DNA from: Zhengitettix transpicula
Lineage: Eukaryota; Arthropoda; Insecta; Orthoptera; Tetrigidae
Reading direction: 5' to 3'
Assembly: GCA_037074705.1 (NCBI GenBank)
Contig: CM073595.1
Span: 68,310,139 to 68,374,138 of the forward strand
Length of the DNA stretch: 64,000 nucleotides
Position 1 is the first letter of the stretch; every line of letters starts with the position of its first letter. Of the stretch, positions 45,019 through 57,800 are shown piece by piece. Position numbers and translations under genes: made by a program. The notes under the pieces are model-generated. The model made no database searches and was not told where the DNA came from. It saw only the letters and a program-made list of their open reading frames with translations.

Positions 45019-48000
45019 CTGGATAAAAAAACATATGATGCACATTATCTATAAATATTTTGCTGCTGCAGAAATAACAACACCAGAAATTAAAGTAGAA
45101 TTGTACAATATATCACCACAACATCCCACAACTAATACTGTATTATTTGTGGATGACATCACCATCCTATACCAAAAATCTTCCCTCACCACAGGACTCC
45201 AACCTCTCCAAAGTGCTCTCAATTCCCTAGACTCATGGAACAAATAATGGAGAATCAACATCAACTCCTCGAAATCCTCTATCCTACCCTTCACCCTAAA
45301 AGGAAATCCACCCACCCAAATCCCTCTCACCCTCAAAAACTACAAATTACCCAAAACAAACTTCTACCAATGCTCCTTGTTTCCTAAAAAACTCCACAAT
45401 CCACAAAGACATCCAAGACCTTACCATCAACACAATAATCAACAAATGCATATCCTCCCTAATCAGAAGTACCCTAAATCAACCAAATCCAACTATAGAA
45501 TACATTAATAGCCTACGCCCCCCCCCCCCCCCCTCCATCCTCAAATAGCCATCTGAAACACAAAGTCCCAATAGACCTCCAACATCCCCACCAACACTCC
45601 AGCAAATCCTCATCCCACCAACCTCAATATAAGCGTCCTGCCCGATAGCCATTCTCTCACCAACACCCCAAATCTTTACAGTAACCACCAAACACCCATC
45701 TCATCTTCCACCCCAAACCCCTCAGAGCAACTCAATGTCTGGAAAGTCACTGGACTCTCCACCATCACAAGCCAGCATGTGAATTATTTTCAATATTTAT
45801 TTAAATACTTGTAAATTTATTAACAAAACTGTACAATCCACTGATAAAAGTTTTTTTAAGAATAAATTTTAAAAAAATACAATATATCATGTAATGAATT
45901 ACTAGAAATGTTAACCTGTTTAAGTATAAAATATCCTTGGTCTCCTCACGAGTTAGTAATAAGCAAGCATGATGACTAGCTCCTTGAGCCTTTTTTGTTG
46001 ATGTTGAAAAAAAGATGATGGGGCAGTAATTGATTATTGATACATGTAAATAAGTTTCTTGGGGCTTACAAACAGACAAGAGTGAATTGACGCAACAGCA
46101 TTTTGCTGGAAAACTTTTAACCATATTCCTGATGAAAGCCCAAGAAACTTTCTAACGATCAATTCAGCAGGGAAAACTTAGCTTTGCACATAATTGAAAA
46201 GAAAGCAAATATGCATGAATTCAAACCCCTTTATGCAAATGTACTTATATTGTTTTCCATCAAATTATACTTACAATATTTTTCTGCAAAAAATAAACTT
46301 CACATCTCCTAAGAATAATTAAAAATTAAATAATTTACCTTGAGTTTTGATTACTTTCCATAGGATAATCAAGTAAGCTTAAAATATTTCCATATGAACC
46401 AATTTCACATTTGTTCCAAGTTTTTTCAATGTTGACTCCAATGGCATCGTATTTGGTTATTTCTGTCTGAAATATCGTCAAAGTTATGTATCAGCATTTT
46501 TGTTCTTTCTTGGTGAAAAATATTTTTTACCAAATTAGAAGGTTGTACAATATTGGCTGTCAATATCAAATACAGTTATCCCAGCATGAGCTTATTTATT
46601 TAAAGTAAATGTTAAATGTAGCATGTTAGATAGAAAATTATATTAGAATAGGTTTTGATAATATATCTTATCTTAATAAAAATAAGCAAGATTCTGTGAG
46701 TGTTCAGTGGATATGGCTACGAATATTAAGTGGGTACAGATCACCTTCCAGACAACCCAATTATGGCAACCAAATTAATTCTTGAGTCAATGAAATTTCA
46801 CAGTCCGGAGAGATCAGCTAAGAAGGATTGAGTTAGGATTAATTTTTCAAAAGGCATAACTACCCGCTACAAATAAAAGGGTATAAATTATATCATAAAT
46901 TGATAATAAAATCTTACCACATCATCAAATTGATTAGTAATGGGAATCAGCTCAAATTCTTTGCAAGAAGCACAAATCACTTGCAATTTTTCTGTAACAT
47001 TATCTCCGCGGACTATAGTAGCTTTCCACAACTGTACGTCTATGCCTATTTGATTATCTAAAATTTAAAATACAAAATTATTAATGGTTTTTATAATTAA
47101 ATTAGTGATATTAATTATCTGTTAATATATTAACACTTAATTTCACAAATCTATTAGCACATGGGAGTCAAATTACTGAACCACAACCCACTTACTAAAA
47201 ATATATGTAATGATTGAACAAAGCTTTTGTCCCTAGCACAGACAATTTATAAAATAAGATTGTGGAGTTTGGCAATTTCACTCCTATTAAAATATGTATT
47301 ATCACTTCATATTAAATACATAATACAAAAAATAGCATTTAATTTTATTAGGGAATGGCACAACATTTAATTTAAGCACTGGATTAATTAAAATATAATG
47401 CTATTACAATTTCCTTTTTTTATTATAACTTACCGTTGGGTATGATAACATTGAATTTAAGAAACCACTGAGATGGATTTATAATAAAAATATTGTTGAA
47501 AGGAATTTGAACTTGATAAGTGAATGATCTTTGAGCTTGATGCCACATTTTAAGAACAGGATTATATGTGCTAAGTGTATAATTTAGCATGTAAGAATAT
47601 CTAAAAGAAAAAAGAAATGTTTTATTAGGTACTATCCAGTTAAGTTGAAATTAAACTAATGTACATACTAATTATCTGATTAGTAAATAAGAAAGGTAGA
47701 TATAAAACTTTGCTTGGCAAATATTGTCAATTGAGTACTGATAATAATGAATTTATTATTTTATTTTATATATTTTTTGCCACATTAATAATTTATTAAT
47801 GATCTTGTTAATTGCTCAAAACTAGAGTACTATGAGATATTAGAATAATTTGTTAGATTATTTGTCAATAAATATATTGAAATATAAAGCTGTAAATTAA
47901 GCTTTTTAAAGAAAATTTGTAATCATTGCTTAACAATCTTATCTTAATAAGTTAGATCTATTGTTATATTACTACATTTAGTGCTACATTTAGTGTATAT

Positions 48001-51000
48001 TAACTCTCAAGATTATTTTTTTACATTGGAATAGAAATGTAATGTGACCACTATATTTTTCACATTTTATGTATGCTTTATTATTCCAAGGTATAATTAA
48101 AATTAATGGAAATAATGTAATTTTGCATTTTTTTAATACTGTTTTCAACAATTTGTTCAAAATATTGAAGGAGAAAAGAAGCACTTGCATAGCAGTCTAG
48201 TTCGCAACAGTGAAATAAGGGGTTGTGTTTATGGTTCATGGTGACATTCACATAATACAAATACCTGAAAATACAGCAGACTATAATTTCGTATCAGCTG
48301 CTATTTATAAGAGAACTCACAAAAGTCATTACTTTTAACTATCATTTATAACTGAAAATAAGTTATGATGTAAATTATTAATCTTTTCAATTCACCAACC
48401 ATTTAATAATATGTTTAAAAAACTTGTATCTTTCTTATATATATATCAGTAATGGTGTAAACAATATGTGATTATTATTGTAGTATAAAAAGCCCTTTTA
48501 TAGTAAATTTTCAATAAACTAAACTGTACCCAAAATCTAATTGCATCTTCCTAGAAATTGGAAACAACTGATCTTGAGTGAAATTTCCTCGAAAAGATAG
48601 AAAAGATGATGAATCAATATTTAACATTGCTTCTGTTCCCATATCTGTTGGCTGTGTGGTGAGCATGGCCAATGGAGCATCAAAAGATTGATAGTTAATG
48701 TGAAATCCTTTGGTAAAAAATTCCAATTTATTGAAATCTGAAAAGTGTAATATATTTTAATGCAATACATCAAAACAGAAGTATTTATATTTTTTGTAGT
48801 ATGAGAACCAAAAAAAATTATAAGGGCATATATTTTAAGTGCTCAACATCTGTATGTGTTCATGCCTATATTTTATCTTTAATTCAAATCACTGTATATA
48901 CTTGTGTGTATTTATATTGTTTTTTTTCTGAAGGCATTATATACTTCCTCCCTTTTTAGTCTACTGTAACCTTTGAACGTGAGAGATACTTATTGCTTCA
49001 CTGATGTTTTGCATGTTGTATTCCATGAACAACAGCATGGACTGCAAGCAATGGAACAGACATACTGAAGAAAGTGACAATATTGTTCAAAATTTCTTGT
49101 TAATTGTGGACTCAAAAAATTTATTTCTCAAGTAAATTCTGGCAATGATTAATGGAAAATTTAACTTATATTTGAAATAAATTATTATTTAAATTGTTTT
49201 ATAACACTAAGAGGGTTTAAATTAGAACTGTCATATAATCCCAGTACATTAAATTGTAAATCATATTTATATTCATAAATCAATACTGGAATTTATTAAG
49301 CTTACCATTAGCTAATTCATAGAATGTTGAATCATTAATATACTTGCAAAATATTACACGACCATGATTTTTTATAATTATTTCCACATGTACAGGCTGA
49401 TAAGGTATTTGAGATACCTTTGTCTGTTTTAATAAATCTTTCAACTCCTTAATAGAATCTAATCCTGTGTTTCCTTTAATTAGTATATTTTTAAGTGCAG
49501 GATTGATTCCCTCCATTTTCAGGTATATCTGTAAATGCATTGATCAATAGGAATTTTTTTGAATATATATACATACATAATTGGTATGTAGAAAGTATTG
49601 TGATTACTATTGTTATTGAACTAACATAATTTATTTAGCATACATACTGTGTTAATATTAGGTATCCAAGTTATAGTAGCATAAGACTAAAATTTATGAA
49701 TATATGAATTTAAAAATTTATACTTATGCTAGTTAGGTTATCAAAGTTTTGATTTTTGGTATTAAAGTTTGTTAACAACTTTTGTTGTATCATTTTTTAA
49801 TATTATAAATTTCAGTTTGTTATTGATAAGAAAAAGAAAAATATATTTAAAATAACTAGACACACTGGGTCAAACAATTTAGAATGAAATGAAAATGCAA
49901 CAATATATAATATCAAACTACATTACATTTGAATAAAATATTTACCGCCATCTGACCAATGGTTCTACCAAGTGCATGATTATTTACTTGAAGATAGAAA
50001 ACACTAGGGCCTCCTGTTTCCTCATTACCAACTGCAAATAGATGAGCTAAGCTTCCAAAATTATGTTTAGGATTTGTATAGTCAATTATATAATTTCCAG
50101 TGAACCATATTTTCTCAGAAATGGGCTGTTCAATATATGGTATAAGTAGTGTAGCAAATTGGCTCCTGAACATAAAATTGCATCAAATAATAAATATTGA
50201 TAACCCTTAAATATAATTAATAATTTGAAAGACACATTCATAATGTATCTGTAACATTCAGGTAGACAATCAAAAGAGAATAGTAAACATGTTTTGCCTT
50301 AATTTTTTGATAAATTCCTGCTCTCATCTCTACTTATCTTAATGTAGTAGTTAATGGAATACATAAAATGTTTCTGCTATTGTAACAATATAACAAATTT
50401 CAAAACTAGAGAATTAATACATAATTATAAACTATTTTCATAACATATTGTACATGATCATTTAACATTCCACAATGATTAAGTTATCATAGTAAGTTTT
50501 GTTACTGATGGATAAGAATTATATGAAAATAACATTGCTTGTAGTATCTGAATTTTTTACAATTCTATTGCGATTAATGAAAGGTCTATTGAGGTATGAC
50601 AGAATTCAATTTTATTTTGCACATCTACTTATACATTCATTCATAAATTAGTATGTCACTATTTTCACTGTTTGCATGAAATACTTTTAAATATATGAAA
50701 ACACATAGAACTAGGCATCATTATTGGATAGGTCTTGCAGAACTCTTCCAATAAATGAAACAATGAGAACTGATGGTTTGAGGGTTTTATGTGGAAAGTA
50801 TCACAGAAGATGATGCATTTTTATGAATAATAATGTATTCATTCCATATAAAAATCAAATTTATTTCACTGAGCTGGTCACTTTTGATACTTGATATAAT
50901 CACCAGAACTAAGATTGGTAAATCAAGAGTGACTTATGCAAGTCATAAAATAATACCTAGAACATGTGAATGAAGACAATATGGGTAAATTGTTACTCAT

Positions 51001-51791
51001 AACTCAAGGAATCTATTGGATTTATTTATTTAAATATGATGACAATGATACTTTTTGTTATTGGACTAACATTGTGATATGTTAAATGTAAGAGATATAC
51101 TTACAGAGAAGCATAGCAAGGAAATTTTGATTCCACAAGAGAAACCATAGATGTATAAAAGAAGTTTTTCAAGTGTACACTAGGATCTGACTTCATAAAC
51201 CAAAAGAGATTGAGAAATCGTCCCACAGATGCACCAGAGATAAGAAGCATTGTACAAGCAGCAATCCTCATTTGTAGATGTTCTGAACGATTGGTAAGAA
51301 TTGGCCAATGTATTTTATATACCTGTAAAATAATGAAAATAGGTTATGCTTTAATGTGAGAAACTAACTTATTGCTGATGTAATAATAGTTATTGATCTC
51401 TGTGTGTACAGAGTATAGTGAAGTGAACCGTTCACTATAGAAATTTTCAAAGGTGACACCAACACACTATAATACTACAGATTTTTTAAAAAAACAAAAA
51501 AACAACAACATTGGAAAAAAGAGCTGTGTAGTGACGGTGACCATCAACAGATATATTTCGAGCACACTCCAATTTAATAATGCATAAAGATTATGAAAGT
51601 TAAAAATTTATTATGTAATAATTAATAATTTACTATTGACAAGAGTAAAAACTTCTAATTAGTTGAAATTTACATTCAATGGCAAAAGGACATTTTTCTA
51701 TTATCAAATTTTTTATGATGTTTATATATTTGGTTGTATAGATTTTTATATAAAGCTTAGTTAACAGCCATCAAGATAATGCTTATTTCAA

Positions 51792-51839
<48 letters not shown>

Positions 51840-54800
51840 AATTTTATAGAAAATTATAGACTAAAGATTATGAATAAATCATTCTTGGGTTATCAACTGG
51901 GTTCAATAATACATTAATTAACTAATACATTATGATAAATATTCAACCTGGTTGGAAACCTGAAGTACACTAAGAAAGTCCTTGCTCTCTAATAAATTAA
52001 CTATTCAAAGTATTTGCAACAAATTTTTTATTTCTTTAATTTCATAAGACTTTGTCATTACAGGTAATAATAATAATGTAATTTACTACCTATATTTAAA
52101 TATATGATTAGGTTAAAAGAAATTTACCTCTTCATAAAAGAAAGGAGCTTGATTCATTGTTGCCCATACTCCCAGAAATCGAATGTGATGAGGTTTCTCC
52201 GTCAGAATTGTAACATTTCCTTCAATGATGGGTTTAATATAATGGAATATATTCCCAAGTTCAATGTTACTTAATGCTTCTAAATACAGTAGCTGATCAT
52301 CATATGTTGTGCTACCTATGAAATAAAAATTACATCTGAATACATTAAAAAAATTTGCATTTTTGGTCAAATATTTACATATTTACATTGTGTTTATGAC
52401 ATTTTCCTACTTGCCTTTGTCATATTCACAAAAATTTGTAAATAATAAGCTGCAAAATAAACTAAGAAGGATTTTGAGCTTTTTCATAATTAAAATTATT
52501 TTAGCATATAAAATATTGAAAAATAAATCAAATAGAAAAAATCTGGTTAATAAGACAGGCACATTTAATAATTATAGATCCCCCAAAACAATGACCACTC
52601 ATTTAAATTGAGTTGTTAATGTTTGGTTTGATGTAAATTGCTTGATAGCAAGGCTCACATATACACAGTATTTACAAATGTTATTCAAGAACTAACATGC
52701 ATAGCATGAGTAGACAATCAACATTAAAATGTGATATATATATATTTCTGTACAGAATTTTACTAAGTTGAAAATGAATAAATGTATTAATATTGTGCTA
52801 TTCACTTTCATAGAATGTAATAGGAACATAACAGTTTTATTCAGTTCAATAAGTTTCTTAAAATTTATACTAAAGCTTATTTGTTCAGATTACCTGAAAA
52901 TAAATCCACAAATTTGCGTACATATAATTCTTGAGTTGTAGAACTGCAGTGATGCACACACACTTTATGAATGAGATTTGAAAAAGAAAGAACTGCTGTA
53001 CGCCTCACATTCTCACAAATGCTCTCATCTAGTGACAACAGTACCTGTGTATTATTTTTAGGAATTATTTTAAATAAGATAGTAATCTTAAAAATTCTTA
53101 TCTAGTAATAGGAATTAAGTATTTGTAGGGATAAAATTAAACATAAGAAATAACGACAATTTTTTAACACTTAACTTAATATATAGCCAGAATATAATAT
53201 GTCAATATGCAAAATTGCTAAAAATATAAAAACTTCAATCAGCAGGAATGCATTAATTTATACATCATACACACACACTAATCCCTCTCCAAGCAAACCG
53301 GGTAATGTTAGAAACGTATCTGAATTGCATCTTTTGGAAAGAGAGCTGGGTTATCATTTCAAATAATGCATTCTACTGATTCATTTTAAACTTAAAGTAC
53401 AGAAAAAACAAACATATGAAGCATGATAAAAAGAATTGACAGCCTGATGAACTACATTAATTGTTTTCTAAAAAAGTCTGAATCAGATAGAAAGAGTTTA
53501 CAAGTGTATTATTGAGATGGAACAGAAAATATGTAACTGGCTGTAATTAAATTATTTGTAGCAATCAAATGCTTAAATCTCTAACATTTTAATATGTCTG
53601 TTAGACACAAAAACTTAAAATTTACATGTAAGAATTGTTTTATTACAATACTTGACTTTTTTAGTCAATAGTAAGTTTGATTTTTTAAAAACAGTAGTTT
53701 TTCTGTATCAATCATTTCTCTTATCTTTCTTTTAAGCAAAATGTTTTCACTTTAGAGTATCTCCAATATCTTGCATAAAACCTTAGAAATTAATACATAT
53801 TCATTTGTTAAATTAAGTATTAAACTTACTTCAAATTCAGAGATGATGTCTTCAGTCAAATGAGTAAGATGGAAAGGAAAATGTGTGAGCAATTTAATAG
53901 AAGTAGCATCTTTAACCCGTTTCCCAAGAACCAAATCTCGAATATATAATACTGATGCTTTTGATCCAACTTTAGGTAGAATTTCAAGTAGCAAATACCT
54001 GTTAAGAAACAAATAAATTATGCAGACATAAAAAGTGTCAAATTCTGTAGAATATCTGTACCAGATTTAATATCAAAAAATAAAATGTGTGTTTATTAAA
54101 GTACTAATTACTTATTTTAAGAAACCAAAGTTTTAAAAAATATATATCTTCATGTAAAATGCATAATCTAGCATCACATGAAAATTCAATGATTCATCCC
54201 TATTTTCTTATTTAGGAAGGAAGTGTATCAATAGCATAATTAAATTAGATATGATTTATATATAAAGCATATAAGGATATGACATTGGTCAAACTAGTTA
54301 ACTTATTTACCAGCCAAATGAGTTATGTATATATGTGTTGGTGTGTGCGTTCATGCTATTGGTACTTCTCTATATTCTCACTTCTTGCCTATGTTCTAAT
54401 AAGGCAATCTGCCCACATCTCATGAGCATGTCTTTATACATAGAAGTAAAACTTAAAAGGTAATAATTAATTACATACATTAATTATATTTTATAATTAC
54501 ATATATTACCTATGAGTTTCTTGTTGGTAACTTGTACCAATCAGCAAGCTATTGAAATATTTGTTTAGATCAACTTTATCCAATTGAGCCAAATAATAAA
54601 TAAGTTCAGGAATGGTTTTCTGCAGTATTTTCATAGAGTTAAAACTTTTACCTTCAAAATTTTCATTTAAACTTTGCAAAATGCTTTCAATCTGCAAAAA
54701 CAAAATGTAATGAATACCATATAATTTTAAATTTAACAATGTCCTATAATATATTGTTGGGTGACATAGTTTTGCATTTAGCAGGATTCACATCTTAAGC

Positions 54801-57800
54801 AAAAAGTTAATTGATCTATATAATATTAAATTTAATGAAAAACATTGTACATGATGTGTAATTTACTTACAAATGTATCCTTAGATTAGTTTACATTTCC
54901 ATTACAAACAAATAATGCAATTTGTAGTCAGTCATTTTAGTCTCATTAATTTTCAATACATATGTCCAAATTAGCCTAAAATTTTATTTTGATTGAAAAT
55001 AGTTGTAGTCTTAATTCAGTGTGAAACATACATGATTTTTTTATGTTTATTTGGTATTTTAATTCTATGATCAATATATCTCAAAATTTAATTTTTAGTT
55101 TAGTGGCCTGAAATGTGTGTTATACAAATATTACATACTTATCAGAATAGTTCATTGATGTTATATCACTTACTTTGGTGATTAATTGATCATTATTTTC
55201 ATCTCTCAAATTAGCTTTGTAAGATTCATATTTCAAATCAACAACTTTTCCTTTACCATGCATTAGCAATGGAACAGTTATAACATCTGAATTTTTCAGG
55301 TCAAATAACTGACTGAAAAGAAATATCATTAATTTTTTAGGAGTTATTAATAACAGTTTTGTAAATGAAACATTTGACTTACTTTACAAGTACATATTGA
55401 GATTCTCCGTCAAGCATAAGTGGATGTGTTTTAACAGATCCTACAGTTTTAATATTTTCAACATTGAGCTTTTCTTTTCCTACCCTTCTAATCAAATAAA
55501 TTCGTTCGCTTGAGGAACTTTGATGTGGAGGTTGTGGACTACATATGAAGTGTGGTACATCTGCTAATATCACATAAGGAAAGTCAGCAGCTGTTCTTAT
55601 ATCTTGGTGATCTATGAATTTCCTAATTTTTATAAGATTGTCTTCATGTATTACTGTGTACTCAACTGTCCGTGCTCCATGTATAGTCCTCTGTGGACAG
55701 AAATAAAGTTGATCCATATGTTGTCATTTTTTATACCAATCAAAAATAAATATGAATTAACTATCCCAGTGAATTTGATTCCAACAATAAATATGACTGA
55801 AGGCTTTATTGGAAATTTCTTTGCAAGAATTGTTCTCAGGAAACTAAATGCACCTACCTACTCAGGCCCTAGGCTAGTTCCTGGTAACATTTCTAGCAAG
55901 AATAAATAAATATGTTATGCTAATCACTCAAAATAAAGTTTTATAAATGCTATCATTCATTATTTTCACAGAAGCTATTTAAAATAAATTGTTTTCCAAC
56001 AAGCCAGAAGTTTACTCAGAGGGAGAAAAAAGAAAAGACAATCAACAGTTACCAACCTTACTAAGTAATGCATGCTGCTGGCATTTTTTCAGACTTAAGT
56101 TTAAGTGCTTTATTTTATTCCAGGGCACATGAATTAACCAAATAACCATCTAAATTATGTAATCCCTATATTTACATATCCTACTAGAAAATAATTTCCC
56201 AAGAAAGAGCTCATCTGCACATATTTTCCAATATTATCATGTTTTGAAACATAATATTCCATCAACTTGAAAAAAAAAAGATTACAGACTTACCTCTTGA
56301 GTGACTGATACAGGTATATGTAATTGTGTAGTATCTATTTGAAGTATGCTAGCAAGAGCACGCTTAATATTAACAGACCAATTGCTTTCTCCATCAAGAA
56401 CAGTTATTGAAGTAGCATATCCAGAAGTATAATGAATTATGAATGGTTCTTGTAGTTCATTTGTCTCTGATGGAATTTCAATGGGAACAACATCGATCAT
56501 ATCATTTATAAGACCATTATAAATTGATATATTAATTTGGGTTAGCTGGAAATAAAAGAAAGCTCATTTTTTACAAAGTCAACATATAATAAAAATTAAA
56601 CCAAAATAGTTAATAATATATATACGTAATTATAATGATAATTTCACCTGTTTATTATTAGAGATTTATACAGATCATAACTTATAGAGCAGCTACAAAT
56701 ATCAAAATAATATTTTTTATACTATATATTGTTCAATTTTGTGTCATAATATGCTCAACATTATAGTTCATTAAGTTATATTCCAACATAAGTAATTTAA
56801 TTTGAAAAAATACATCAGAAATCAACAATTACCTGAATAATTGACGATTGGTCATTAACTTGAATTTTGAGCATTGCATCCAGTTGCCATTGAGAAGATG
56901 GTGAACTAGGATGTTGTAGTCCAGACTGAATAACAGACCTGTATTTGTAAATATACTCCACTCCATTAGTAATAAAAGCTTCCTTTTCACCAATTAGACA
57001 TAAAAGTACTGTGCAACATAGACCTACAAAATAGATTATATGCAATTATTACAATAATTTATTTATATGTGAAATAATACATACAATAGTAATTGTAATG
57101 AGGTGTGCCAGCCAGGCCGCAGTTCAGATCTTCCTTCCTGACAAAGGGGACTCAAGTCCTCAAAAATTTGAACTTCCACCTATGCCAGACTGGACCAACT
57201 ATTGATTTCAGGTAAGTCACGCTGCTCTCTTTCCTATCCAAATGTGTTTTATATATATATATAGGGAACTGAATGTATTTCTTCAAATTTTCAGAGGCTC
57301 TCAAGCCTCCGTCTTCAGGAAGGAGGCTGAGAGCCTCCTAAAATTGGAAGAAATACCTTCAGTTCCTTATGGCGACACTGCACTTCACTTTCAGGTAAGC
57401 CACAACCTATCTCTCTGTCCTCTCCATACGAATATTGCAATTATTTTTGACAATGTCACATCCTTACTAATTTATTTATATATATATATATATATACAGA
57501 TGTTAAGGATATTAATTATTAAGTGTTGAAGTCACATTTGATAATTGGATAGTGAGAAAGATAGAAATATAGGACAACTGCTCTCTTTGTTCCAACTTCC
57601 CAATAACCTCCAATCCTGCAACTGTAAATATCCTGTAACTTTCAATAAACTACCCTTTGATTGATGTGGCCATTACATTAAATCCTGACCGATGTCCACA
57701 CTAAACATTGTCTTCCAGATCATTTTATCATAACATTGATATGTTAAAGGCATACCAATCATTTTCATTTTAATAATAATTTACAAATTTTTAATGATTC

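Noticed and set aside
45801..46124. 107-codon minus-strand frame as an extra exon of the vitellogenin-like gene
   Set aside because: Exon 16 (phase 2 end at 46339) joins exon 17 (44946) directly in phase, and the frame has no lipid-transfer similarity or matching splice sites.
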